Below, piece after piece: positions 27,501 to 34,683 of a DNA stretch of 64,000 nucleotides. Position numbers and translations under genes: made by a program. Source of the DNA: Streptomyces rhizosphaerihabitans (lineage in GTDB: Bacteria; Actinomycetota; Actinomycetes; Streptomycetales; Streptomycetaceae); assembly GCF_025399795.1 (NCBI RefSeq), contig NZ_JAODTZ010000004.1:124001-188000 (forward strand). The letters are read 5' to 3'. Below the pieces are notes generated by a model. It was not told where the DNA came from. It was given only the letters and a program-made list of their open reading frames with translations, and ran no database searches. Position 1 is the stretch's first letter. Each line of letters starts with the position of its first letter.

Positions 27501-28265
27501 CTGGAGGTGGAGCGACACCTCGTCGACCCCGGGCATCGGCGGCTGGGCGTCGTCGGGCGCCGGGGCCGGGTCATGGACGAAGGGCGCCGCGAACCCGGGC
27601 GCCTGCTCGGACTCCGCGGCCTGCGGCACCTCGGGAAGCGGTCCGGCCTCCGCGCTCACCGCGGATCCGGACATATGCGCCGCCTCCGGGACGACCGTTT
27701 CTGCAGCCTTGGCCTCGTCCTCCACCGGCGGAGTCCCCCACGGCACCGCACCTTGCGGCAGCCCCTCGGCGAGCTGGGGCACGTCCAGGTACTCGGGACC
27801 GACGGTCGGCGGGCCGGCGTGGCGCAGCGGAATGACCGGGGTGGCCATGGATCCGGTGCGGGAGCCCGCGGGTCCGCGGTCGGCGAGAGAGCGCACCGGA
27901 CTGGAGGAGCCGTCCGGCGTGGGCGGCCCGAGGTGCAGTGGACGGCGCGGCGGCACGGGCTGAGGGGCGGGCGCCGGGCTCGGCGCGCGAACGGCGGCGA
28001 GGTCGATCGCTCCGCTGTCCCGTCCGTCCGTCTCGTGCGGGCCGGGCTCGTCGGGGAAGGGCATCGGGGCCGGCGGCGGCACCTCGTTGCCCCAGGCGCC
28101 CTGGGCACCGGGCGCGCCCGGCATCAGGAGCAGATCGTCGTCCTCGACGGGACTCTCGGAGGGGTCGAGGAAGGTGTACGCGCCCGGCGTGGTGACGCCC
28201 GGCTGCTCCACCATGCCTGCGTTCTCCGGCAATCCCTCGCCCGGGACCTGGCCGGTGTCGGTCAT
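24567..28265 (-). CDS. cobT: BluB-CobT fusion with long disordered N-terminus
   Basis: This 1232-residue protein has three parts. Residues 1 to about 660 are low-complexity Pro/Ala/Glu/Gln/Val, without recognisable domains. Residues about 665-889 are a flavin nitroreductase fold of BluB type (RERRDIRNGFRSDPIPHDVL, APSVGHSQPWDFVVIR, GLGVGWVSFFD), which makes 5,6-dimethylbenzimidazole from FMNH2. Residues about 890-1232 are nicotinate-nucleotide:dimethylbenzimidazole phosphoribosyltransferase (CobT), with FAGDHGVHAQGVTPWP, GEMGIANTT and the catalytic-Glu motif GEGTGAL. The ATG at 28265 has GAGGGG six bases upstream. Both activities act in sequence on the lower ligand of cobalamin, so the fusion could channel dimethylbenzimidazole. 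Confidence 0.92.
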   Translation of the reverse strand: MTDTGQVPGEGLPENAGMVEQPGVTTPGAYTFLDPSESPVEDDDLLLMPGAPGAQGAWGNEVPPPAPMPFPDEPGPHETDGRDSGAIDLAAVRAPSPAPAPQPVPPRRPLHLGPPTPDGSSSPVRSLADRGPAGSRTGSMATPVIPLRHAGPPTVGPEYLDVPQLAEGLPQGAVPWGTPPVEDEAKAAETVVPEAAHMSGSAVSAEAGPLPEVPQAAESEQAPGFAAPFVHDPAPAPDDAQPPMPGVDEVSLHLQNQADGQAPAAAPTTDGSPAPQVPDAPQFPDAAPHAFDTPDATDIGDVADVAGQAAVETETSAHEAAQVQIPEDAGHIVPVQHLAPVEESLADAQVPPQPAGQDVYGADAEPGAQVAGFADPGVHMPEPAVQFADEASLPGTEQSVGAAAPHAFEVPESALSALSARSAEASQGGQDLGLEEFQQFNDQPAFSEDGSAVSEEAAFSHNGVALSGHSTTEAPHGVPVGVAAHTDTAHPTEGHSHGDQHYASALDTAGAPGFPGAPLVPQADQSLGHQFVPVDAVVPTAPHLAPTPPHAMTVPPLPVEEQPPAQEPAPAAAVLAPAPVEEAPGAAAEPVAQAPVPAPREAEAAPEAVPEPAPVPEPLAAEPEPVAAQQAEDLRTQVADQEESTAVVEDVRESTGPAAPGYGDAEREAVLRVIRERRDIRNGFRSDPIPHDVLLRVLEAAHDAPSVGHSQPWDFVVIRSADTRRSMHELAQRQREAYAKSLPKGRAKQFKELKIEAILDTPVNIVVTADPTRGGRHTLGRHTQPQMAPYSSALAVENLWLAARAEGLGVGWVSFFDEREMVRALGLPDHLDVVAYLCVGYVDEFPDEPELMQAGWSKRRPLSWVVHEETYGRRALPGEEPHDLLAETVSNIRPLDAKALGEAWERQKRMTKPAGALGMLEIISAQLSGLSRMCPPPIPEPAAVAIFAGDHGVHAQGVTPWPQEVTGQMVANFLGGGAVCNAFANQVGAEVCVVDVGVASDLPATPGLLPRKVRAGTADMTTGPAMTREEAIAALEVGIETARDLVAAGNKALLTGEMGIANTTASAALISVFTGADPAEVTGRGTGINDETLARKTEVVRRAIDFHQPDPADPIGVLAAIGGLEHAAMVGLLLGGASLRTPVILDGVSAGAAALVARAIAPEVLAACIAGHRSAEPGHVAALNKLGLRPLIDLDLRLGEGTGALLALPIVQSAARAMHEVATFDSAGVTEK

Positions 28266-28612
28266 GCGTACCCCTCGCCCATCGGTTAGTGCTTCCAAGT
28301 CCAGCTCGCCCGGAACGGCGCACCGACCGCCCCACACAGTGAAGAACGAGCGTGCGTGCCCAGCGGCACGAACGACCGGCCAACAAAGACGACAAAGCCA
28401 TTAACTGGCATTGTCCCGGTCATCCCGCCCTCGCGACAGCGTGATCCGCGAGTGCCCGCTGTGGACTGCGCCACGTTGCGCGTCCTCCGGTTCTGCCGTA
28501 CCACACACGCCTCAAAACGGGCGGGTTTTCCGGACATTGACCTACGAAAGGCCGACACCCCGGGAGCGGTACAACGATCGGCCAGCCTACCGCGCGCAGT
28601 AGGACAACAGGA
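28266..28612. other. 347-bp gap between cobL and cobT
   Basis: I looked on the minus strand for a cobalamin riboswitch (B12-box GCCACTG, CGGTG..AATCCG) and found none. A 44-codon frame starting at ATG 28424 (MTGTMPVNGFVVFVGRSF...) has GAGGGCGGG before it and ends at 28289, but its T-rich third positions argue against a conserved protein. No clear promoter hexamers are visible. Confidence 0.5.
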
Positions 28613-29824
28613 TCACGGGGCGCGATCCGGCAGACGGCCGCTGAGCAGGAACGCGACGCTCCGCTCCTTCTCCGTCCAGGCCCTCGTGTCGAGTTCGACG
28701 GACTGGATGAGGGCGCATTCGACGTCATAGCCGTGCTCGGTCAGATCACGGCCGATGAGTTCGGCGGCGTCACGGGTGGCGGCGTGCGCGACGATCCGCT
28801 GGGGCCGGCGGTCGGCGACGGCGGAGACGACCGCCGCTCCCCCGCCGCCGACACGGACGACATCGGGTTCGGGCAGGTCCTCCAGGATGTGCGGGGCGCT
28901 GCCGTGCACGATCTGCATCTGGACGCCGAAGCGGCGGGCCGAGTGCTCGGTACGGGCGCAGGAGCCCGGACTGCGGTCGACCGCGATGACGGCGGCACCG
29001 GTGCGGGCGGCCTCGACGGCGAAGGCGCCGCTGCCGGAGCCGATGTCCCAGACGAGGTCGCCGACGCGGGGTCCCAGCCTGGCGAGTTGGGCGGCTCGCA
29101 GCAGATCCGTCTCGCCTTCGCCGAGTGCGCCGCCGTACGCCCCGGCGGGCAGCGCCCAGCCGCGCGGCCCGCCGCCGGGCTCCCGGCCGGCGATCCAGCC
29201 GCCTCCTTCGGCGGCGGCCACGAAGCCACCGATGACGATCACGACATTCGGGTCGCGCCAGGTGTGGTCGGCCGCCTTGTCGGAGGTCAGGATCGTGACC
29301 TGTTCACGGGTGGTGCCGAGTTCCTCGCAGATGACGAAGGTGCGGTGCACTCCTTCGAGAAGCAGCCCGAGTTCGGCGGGTCCGGCGCCGGGCGAGGTGA
29401 GGACGGCGACTTTGGTGTGAGCTCGGCATACATTCACCGCGCGTCGCAGCGTGCGACTGTGTGCGACGACCACCTGTGCGTCGTCCCAGGGCATTCCGGC
29501 ACGAGCGAAGGCGGCGGCCACCGAGGAGACGGCGGGCACGACTTCGACCTCCAGGCCGAACTCGGGTGCGCGCAGGGTGCGTACGACGCCGAAGAATCCG
29601 GGGTCCCCGTCGGCGAGGACGACGGCGGTGCCCCGGTGGCTCGCGATCCGGCGGGCGGCGAGGGCGACACTGCCGAGCCGGATGCGTTCGGCGCCCGCGG
29701 GTACTTCGGGGAGTGCGAGATGGTGGGCCGCGCCGGCCACCAGCGTGGCGGCACCGAGGGCGGAGCGCGCCGCGACGGTCGGCGGCGAGCCGTCCCAGCC
29801 GATCACCGTGACCCGGTCGGCCAT
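28613..29824 (-). CDS. cobL: Precorrin-6Y C5,15-methyltransferase (CbiE-CbiT fusion)
   Basis: This 403-residue bifunctional enzyme of cobalamin ring synthesis adds methyl groups at C5 and C15 and decarboxylates the acetate at C12. The N-terminal half is CbiE-like (VTVIGWDGS, VVLADGDPGFFGVVRTL, VPAVSSVAAAFARAGMPWDDA). The C-terminal half is the CbiT methyltransferase with the SAM loop VWDIGSGSGAFAVEAA and IAVDRSPG. Length and order match CobL. The start ATG is at 29824. It is the only corrin-ring methyltransferase beyond CobA in the window, so the rest of the pathway must be elsewhere. Confidence 0.94.
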   Translation of the reverse strand: MADRVTVIGWDGSPPTVAARSALGAATLVAGAAHHLALPEVPAGAERIRLGSVALAARRIASHRGTAVVLADGDPGFFGVVRTLRAPEFGLEVEVVPAVSSVAAAFARAGMPWDDAQVVVAHSRTLRRAVNVCRAHTKVAVLTSPGAGPAELGLLLEGVHRTFVICEELGTTREQVTILTSDKAADHTWRDPNVVIVIGGFVAAAEGGGWIAGREPGGGPRGWALPAGAYGGALGEGETDLLRAAQLARLGPRVGDLVWDIGSGSGAFAVEAARTGAAVIAVDRSPGSCARTEHSARRFGVQMQIVHGSAPHILEDLPEPDVVRVGGGGAAVVSAVADRRPQRIVAHAATRDAAELIGRDLTEHGYDVECALIQSVELDTRAWTEKERSVAFLLSGRLPDRAP

Positions 29825-30104
29825 CGTCGTCAGTCTCCAGAAGGTCTTCGCAGGTCGTCAGGTGCAGCCCGGGCGGGCTCCGTGAGGGTACCTGGTGCGG
29901 CCCGGCGGCGCCGTGCCGGTCGGCGTGGCGCGGGAGCGGTCCCGCCGCGCCCAAGCGTCGCGTCCGGTCCAGGGCGCCGGGGTCCGGTGAGATGACTCCC
30001 GTCCACCCATGTGACTCGACGCGACCGAGCATGACTCACCGCGACCGTTCCGATACGTCGGCGAGGGCACGGCGCGCGAAATGCCGTACGACTGCCCGGC
30101 CCGC

Positions 30105-30743
30105 TCAGGCCCAGTCGTTGAAGGACGTGAAGCCGCCGGTGTCGGCGAGGCGCCCGCCCATGCCGTCGAGGTCCTCCGGCACGAGACTCCACACGATGAA
30201 GTCGGTGCGCAGGTCGACCCAGGCGCCGTCCTCGGTCCGGTTGCGCGCTATGCAGGCGTTGCGCAGCACGCCCTCGCTGATGCAGCCGATCTTCTGGGCG
30301 ACCTGCTGCGAGGCGGTGTTGCCGGCGGCCGTGCGCAGTTCGATGCGCTCGAACTTCTGGTCGCGGAAGAGCCATCGGGCGGTGGCGAGCGCGGCTTCGG
30401 ACGCGTAGCCCTCGCCGCGTGCCCAGGGGGCGATGATGTAGGAGAGCTCGGTGGAGCGGACGCGCCAGTTCGTCTTGCCGAGTTGGATGATGCCGACCAG
30501 GCGCTGGGTGAGGAACTCGGTGACGGCGAGGTCGAGTCCACGCCCCTCCGTGCGTTCCGTGGGCGCGTAGTCGGTGATCCAGTCGCGGGCACCGGCCTCG
30601 GTGAACGGCTGCGGGATCGACGTCCAGGCCGCCACCATCTCGTCGTTCATCATCTCGGCCAGCGGAGAGACGTCGTCCTCGTCGAGCGCACGCAGGACCA
30701 ACCGCTCCGTGCTGATGGAGATGTCGGGGAAGGTGCTCGTCAT
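30105..30743 (-). CDS. RimJ/RimL-type GNAT acetyltransferase
   Basis: This 212-residue N-acetyltransferase has the plan of the RimJ/RimL branch: ISTERLVLRALDEDDV at the start, then ELSYIIAPWARGEGYASEAALATARWLF with the acetyl-CoA loop, then RIELRTAAGNTASQQVAQKIGCISEGVLRN. The ATG at 30743 has GGAG at a good distance; the longer frame to 30848 is rejected. It probably modifies a protein N-terminus or a small amine; the target is unknown. Confidence 0.9.
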   Translation of the reverse strand: MTSTFPDISISTERLVLRALDEDDVSPLAEMMNDEMVAAWTSIPQPFTEAGARDWITDYAPTERTEGRGLDLAVTEFLTQRLVGIIQLGKTNWRVRSTELSYIIAPWARGEGYASEAALATARWLFRDQKFERIELRTAAGNTASQQVAQKIGCISEGVLRNACIARNRTEDGAWVDLRTDFIVWSLVPEDLDGMGGRLADTGGFTSFNDWA

Positions 30744-30837
30744 GCGACGCTCCGTAACCGTCGGGGACTTCGGACCTGATGTACCGTCGGGCCCGCTGAA
30801 CTGCCCAGCATGCAGCATGAAACCACCGAACGGCACA

Positions 30838-30872
30838 ACGGGGTCCACTCCGGGTAATGGAGTGGACCCCGT
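30838..30872 (-). terminator. Terminator of metNIQ operon
   Basis: ACGGGGTCCACTCC (30838-30851) pairs perfectly with GGAGTGGACCCCGT (30859-30872), loop GGGTAAT. It lies 47 bases after the metQ stop. Confidence 0.85.
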
Positions 30873-30918
30873 GCGGTGACGAGTCGGGCCGCCGGCCGTA
30901 AGTGGCCCGGTCCCCGGC

Positions 30919-31755
30919 CTACTTGAAGGACGGAATGACGGAGCCGGCGTACTTGTCCTCGATGAACTTCTTCACCTCGGGCGAGGTGAGGAGCTTCGCG
31001 AGCTTCTTCACGCGCGGGTCGTCCTCATTGCCCTTCTTGACGGCGAGGAAGTTGCCGTAAGGGTTGTTCGTCGCCGACTCCAGGACGAGGGCGTCCTTGG
31101 CGGGCTTGAGGTCGGCGGCGATGGCGTAGTTGCCGTTGATGACCGCCGCGTCCACGTCGTCCAGGGAGCGCGGGGTCTGCGCCGCCTCGATCTCCTTGAA
31201 CTTGAGGTTCTTCGGGTTCTTCGAGATGTCCTGCGGGGTCGCCGTGTTACCCGCGTCGTCCTTGAGGGTGATGAGCCCCTTGGACGCGAGCAGCTTCAGG
31301 GCACGTGCCTCGTTGACCGCGTCGTTCGGGACCGCGACGGTCGCTCCGCTCTTCAGGGCGTCGGCGCTCTTCACCTTGTGGGAGTAAAGGCCGAGCGGCT
31401 CCAGGTGCACCGTGACGACGGGCACTATGTGCGTGCCGCGCTTCTGGTTGAAGTCGTCCAGGTACGGCTGGTTCTGGAAGTAGTTGGCGTCCACCGAGCC
31501 GTCCTCGGTCGCCGTGTTCGGCACGATGTAGTCCTGGAACTCCTTGACCTCCAGGTCGAGGCCCGCCTTCTTCGCCAGGTGGTCCTTGATGTAGTTGAGG
31601 ATCTCGGCGTGCGGGACCGGGCTGGCGGCGACGACGAGCGGCCCGCTCGTGTCGGCCGAGGAGGAGGAGCCCTTGTCCGAGCCGCAGGCGGAGAGCCCCA
31701 GGGTGAGGGCTCCGGCGGCGAGGACGGCGGTGGTGATCTTGGCGGTGTTACGCAC
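30919..31755 (-). CDS. metQ: Methionine-binding lipoprotein MetQ
   Basis: This 278-residue NlpA/MetQ-family lipoprotein has a lipobox LGLSAC with the lipidated Cys at residue 24. The body has the family blocks VVAASPVPHAEILNYIKDHLAKKAGLDLEVKEFQDYI, VDANYFQNQPYLDDFN, AVPNDAVNEARALKLLASKGLI and the end GSVIPSF. It binds methionine (commonly D- or L-Met) and hands it to MetI/MetN. It is the third gene of the metN-metI-metQ operon. Confidence 0.96.
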   Translation of the reverse strand: MRNTAKITTAVLAAGALTLGLSACGSDKGSSSSADTSGPLVVAASPVPHAEILNYIKDHLAKKAGLDLEVKEFQDYIVPNTATEDGSVDANYFQNQPYLDDFNQKRGTHIVPVVTVHLEPLGLYSHKVKSADALKSGATVAVPNDAVNEARALKLLASKGLITLKDDAGNTATPQDISKNPKNLKFKEIEAAQTPRSLDDVDAAVINGNYAIAADLKPAKDALVLESATNNPYGNFLAVKKGNEDDPRVKKLAKLLTSPEVKKFIEDKYAGSVIPSFK

Positions 31756-31856
31756 GAAAAGTGCCTTTCCTTATGGGCGGAGCTGCCCCGTCGCGGGTGA
31801 ACGGGGAAATCTGCGGGAGGGAGAGCCGGGGACCTGGGGCAGGCCAGCGGAGGTTT

Positions 31857-32594
31857 TCAGGCGACCTTGCCGACCTCCGCGGCGGCGGGCTCCCCGGACT
31901 TCAGGAGCCGCAGCTTCGGGGCGCCACCGGAGTGCCCGCCGCGGCGGTGCAGTCCGCGGGCCGCGTAGTCGCCGGCGAACTGGATGAGCGAGATGGCGAC
32001 GGCCAGGATGGCGACCGTGATCCACATCATTCCGGTCTCGAAACGCTGGTAGCCGTAGCGGATCGCGATGTCGCCGAGACCGCCCGCGCCGACGGTGCCG
32101 GCCATCGCCGAGTAGCCGATGAGGGCGACGACCGTGGTGGTCGCGGAGGAGATCAGCGAGGGCAGCGACTCGGGTACGAGGACGCGGCGGACGACGGTCC
32201 AGGTGTTGCCGCCCATCGCCTGCACGGCCTCGACGAGCCCGCCGTCCACTTCGCGGACCGACGTCTCGACCAGTCGCGCGAAGAACGGGATCGCGCCGAC
32301 GGCGAGCGGCACGATCGCCGCGTCGCGCCCGATGGTCGTTCCCGTGATCGTGCGCGTGAAGCTCATCAGCGCGACCATCAGGATGATGAAGGGCAGCGAG
32401 CGGGCGACGTTCACGACCTGCCCGACGACCTTGTTCACGACGACGTTCTGCAGGAGTCCGCCACGATCGGTGAGGACGAGCAGGATGCCGAGCGGCAGAC
32501 CACCGACGATCGCGATGAGCGTGGACCAGCCGACCATGTAGAGCGTGTCCCAACACGCCTGGGACAGCAGCGGCTGCATCTCCGACCAGCTCAC
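31857..32594 (-). CDS. metI: Methionine ABC transporter permease MetI
   Basis: This 245-residue permease has the CysTW/MetI pattern: DTLYMVGWSTLIAIVGGLPLGILLVLTDRGG, then RSLPFIILMVALMSFTR, the ATPase-contact loop VEAVQAMGGNTWTVVRRVLVPESLPSLIS, and GAGGLGDIAIRYGYQRF. It forms the membrane channel with MetN and MetQ. Its start overlaps the stop of metN by four bases. It carries a C-terminal tail of about 35 residues beyond the usual end, rich in Gly/Arg/Lys. Confidence 0.96.
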   Translation of the reverse strand: MSWSEMQPLLSQACWDTLYMVGWSTLIAIVGGLPLGILLVLTDRGGLLQNVVVNKVVGQVVNVARSLPFIILMVALMSFTRTITGTTIGRDAAIVPLAVGAIPFFARLVETSVREVDGGLVEAVQAMGGNTWTVVRRVLVPESLPSLISSATTTVVALIGYSAMAGTVGAGGLGDIAIRYGYQRFETGMMWITVAILAVAISLIQFAGDYAARGLHRRGGHSGGAPKLRLLKSGEPAAAEVGKVA

Positions 32595-33640
32595 TTGGCA
32601 CCTTCCTTCACCAGCACGGGCCGGTCGTCCTGGATGTCGATCTGCAGGCCCTGCTCGCGCAGGAAGCCGATCGGCACGACGTTCTCCTCGTAGCGGCCGG
32701 GCAGTTCGATGCGCATCCGGCCGACCTGCCTGCCCGCGACGGTGTCCATCGCGGCGCCGAGGATCGAGATGTCGATGTTGTAGGTGCGCGAGAGCTGCGA
32801 GATGACGGGCCGGGTGGCCGACTCTCCGTGGAAGGTGACGTCGATGACGGTGCGGTCGTCGCCGGAGGCGTCGCCGCTGACCGGGAAGAGCGCGGAGGCC
32901 AGCTCGGAGCCGGGCGTCGCGAGGAGTTCGCTCACGGTGCCGGACTCGACGATGCGGCCGTTGTTCATCAGCGCGGCCGAGTCGCAGACCGTCTTGACGA
33001 CGTCCATCTCGTGGGTGATGAGCAGGACGGTGAGACCGAGCTGGCGGTTCAGGTCGCGCAGCAGCTGGAGGATGGAGCGGGTGGTCTCCGGGTCGAGGGC
33101 GCTGGTCGCCTCGTCGGAGAGCAGCACCTTCGGGTCGCCGGCCAGCGCGCGGGCGATGCCGACGCGCTGCTTCTGACCGCCGGAGAGCTGGGCCGGGTAC
33201 GCCTTGGCCTTGTCGGACAGGCCGACCAGGTCGAGCAGTTGGAGTGCCTTGCGGCTGCGCGCCTTCCCCGATGCACCGAGGATCTCGAGCGGCAGCTCGA
33301 CGTTGTCCTGGACCGTCCGCGAGGACAGCAGGTTGAAGTGCTGGAAGACCATGCCGATCCGGCTGCGCGCCTGACGGAGCTCCCGGCCGGCGCGCGGGCC
33401 GCGCCCGACGAGGGCGGTGAGGTCCTGCCCGGCGACGGTGACCGTGCCGGAGGTGGGACGCTCCAGGAGGTTGACGCAGCGGATGAGCGAGGACTTTCCG
33501 GCGCCGGACTGGCCGATGACGCCGTACACCTCGCCTTCGCGGACATGCAGATCGACGCCGTCGAGGGCGGTCACTTCACGGCCGCGCGAGCGGTAGACCT
33601 TGGTGAGGCCCGTTGTCGTGATCACTGGGGTTTCCGTCAC
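32591..33640 (-). CDS. metN: Methionine ABC transporter ATPase MetN
   Basis: This ATPase has about 349 residues: Walker A GQSGAGKSS, signature LSGGQKQR, Walker B VLLSDEATSALDP, and a C-terminal NIL (ACT-like) regulatory domain (about residues 265-345, starting VIDVTFHGESATRPVISQLS). In E. coli this domain binds methionine and stops transport when internal Met is high. The start is uncertain: GTG at 33640 (VTETPVITTTGL) is chosen, with GTG at 33625 as an alternative, neither with a strong binding site. A short Cys/Met-rich open frame and a hairpin stand upstream and may control it. Confidence 0.94.
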   Translation of the reverse strand: MTETPVITTTGLTKVYRSRGREVTALDGVDLHVREGEVYGVIGQSGAGKSSLIRCVNLLERPTSGTVTVAGQDLTALVGRGPRAGRELRQARSRIGMVFQHFNLLSSRTVQDNVELPLEILGASGKARSRKALQLLDLVGLSDKAKAYPAQLSGGQKQRVGIARALAGDPKVLLSDEATSALDPETTRSILQLLRDLNRQLGLTVLLITHEMDVVKTVCDSAALMNNGRIVESGTVSELLATPGSELASALFPVSGDASGDDRTVIDVTFHGESATRPVISQLSRTYNIDISILGAAMDTVAGRQVGRMRIELPGRYEENVVPIGFLREQGLQIDIQDDRPVLVKEGAK

Positions 33641-33787
33641 TGTCGAGTGCGGGGCGTGGGTGTGCGCCGGGCACGGGTGCATTCGGTCGGGAACGCGGCA
33701 CGGTTCTCGCGTTGGCGATGGAACCGGAAGGAGAACGTGTGCGCGGGGCAGCCCGGTCACGTACGCGGTACGGACACAGGGCGCGGC

Positions 33788-33811
33788 GATCCCGCTTCGG
33801 GGCGCGGGATC
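33788..33811 (-). promoter_or_regulatory. Hairpin between leader ORF and metN
   Basis: GATCCCGC pairs with GCGGGATC over 8 bp with an 8-base loop. It sits 22 bases after the stop of the short leader ORF and about 150 bases before metN. There is no U-tract on the minus strand, so it is not a simple terminator; it may take part in an alternative fold. Confidence 0.5.
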
Positions 33812-33832
33812 AGGCGGTGGAACAGGGGCCCT

Positions 33833-33919
33833 CTAGCAGGCGCACATTCGACACATACAACGAGCACCGGGCGTCGTGGTCGCCTCGGTCGCAAGGATGC
33901 GGCTGCTCGTCGTGGTCAT
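33833..33919 (-). CDS. Cys/Met-rich leader peptide upstream of metNIQ (putative attenuator)
   Basis: This 28-codon open frame runs from ATG at 33919 to a TAG. Its C-terminal nine residues are RCMCRMCAC: four Cys and two Met codons within the last eight codons. Such a concentration of sulfur amino acid codons directly before a methionine-transport operon is what a ribosome-mediated attenuator would show. TACTTC at -11 to -6 from the ATG suits a leaderless transcript, and there is no ribosome binding site. Cys-codon-rich short ORFs acting as sulfur-responsive attenuators are known in mycobacteria. The assignment here is inference. Confidence 0.55.
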   Translation of the reverse strand: MTTTSSRILATEATTTPGARCMCRMCAC

Positions 33920-33954
33920 GGAATGAAGTAAAGCAGACCGGGGGCCGCGGGCCG

Positions 33955-33985
33955 CCACCGCTGTCCGAATAGCGGACAGCGGTGG
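33955..33985. repeat. 13-bp perfect inverted repeat
   Basis: CCACCGCTGTCCG (33955-33967) is mirrored exactly by CGGACAGCGGTGG (33973-33985) around AATAG. It lies directly upstream of the metNIQ leader and just after the HAD remnant. It may be a terminator or an operator overlapping the -35 region. Confidence 0.7.
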
Positions 33986-34266
33986 ACGTCGCTCGGTCCC
34001 GGACGGAGATCTCCGCTCCGGCGTCCGTCACCAGTACGGACAGGGCGGAGAGGTCCTCGACGACGAGGCCGGCGGCCGGCTCGTCGGCCTGGTGCGTTGT
34101 GGCCGACGCCACGGTGGCCATCCCTGCGGCGCGGGCCGCCCGGCGCCCGGCGGGGGCGTCCTCGAAGACGACGCAGCGGGCCGGACCGACGCCCGGTTCG
34201 CGGGCGTCGAGCAGCTGGGGCTCGAACAACGGGGCTTCAGCGTGGATCTTCACGCCTTCGGCCCTG
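33985..34266 (-). pseudogene. HAD phosphatase remnant (C-terminal part only)
   Basis: On the minus strand the translation FEPQLLDAREPGVGPARC followed by VVFEDAPAGRRAARAAGM is unmistakably the C-terminal third of a HAD-superfamily sugar or glycerol phosphatase (motif IV region), continuing to GLVVEDLSALSVLV. The catalytic N-terminal DxD half is missing, because the next gene (34323 onward, plus strand) occupies that space. No stop occurs at the normal family end; the frame runs through the inverted repeat. It appears to be a decayed gene cut at both ends. Confidence 0.65.
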
Positions 34267-34322
34267 CGAGGCAGCCCGGGGGCGAGCGCATCAGGTCTTT
34301 TGGCCCGTAATAGGGTCACGGC

Positions 34323-34682
34323 ATGTTTGATGCCCTGACGGTCGCGACGGCCGTCGCCGCGCTCGCGCTCGCCGCCTGGTGCGGCTGGGCCGCCCACCGT
34401 GACCAGCCCACCAAGGACTGGCACTTCATCGGCATGGCCGTGGTGTCGCTGCTCGCCCTGGTCCAGCTGGTGATCGGCGTCGTCCAGCTGGCGCGCGGCG
34501 AGAAGCCGGAGCAGGGCACGACGATCTTCGTGGCGTATCTGATCGGCGCCTTCGCGTGCGTTCCCGCCGCGGGGTTCATGTCGCTGGCGGAGCGCACCCG
34601 CTGGGGTTCGGTAACGGTGGCGGCCGGCGGCGTCGTCCTCGCCGTGCTCGAAGTACGGCTCTACGACATCTGGGGAGGCTGA
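34323..34682 (+). CDS. Four-helix membrane protein, unknown
   Basis: This 119-residue protein has four hydrophobic segments (ALTVATAVAALALAAWCGW, FIGMAVVSLLALVQLVIGVVQL, IFVAYLIGAFACVPAAGF, SVTVAAGGVVLAVLEVRL) with short charged loops, including RTRWGS. It ends one base before the next gene, with which it is surely co-transcribed. Similar pairs are common in Streptomyces next to metNIQ (from memory). No function known. Confidence 0.8.
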   Translation: MFDALTVATAVAALALAAWCGWAAHRDQPTKDWHFIGMAVVSLLALVQLVIGVVQLARGEKPEQGTTIFVAYLIGAFACVPAAGFMSLAERTRWGSVTVAAGGVVLAVLEVRLYDIWGG

Positions 34683-34683
34683 G

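Larger units (their letters stand above)
33641..34322. other. Regulatory and remnant region upstream of metN
   Basis: This 680-bp stretch has no intact long gene. It holds the leader ORF, the hairpin, the inverted repeat and the HAD remnant. The promoter for the plus-strand gene at 34323 may lie near 34270-34310, where TTTTGGCCCGTAATAGGGTCACGGC contains a possible TAATAG -10 element; this is leaderless-like spacing and only suggestive. Confidence 0.45.

Noticed and set aside
24555..28289. Long plus-strand open frame of about 1240 codons
   Set aside because: It mirrors the BluB-CobT fusion; Arg/Gly-rich with no domain.
28266..28612. Cobalamin riboswitch before cobT
   Set aside because: No B12-box or conserved core words found on the minus strand.
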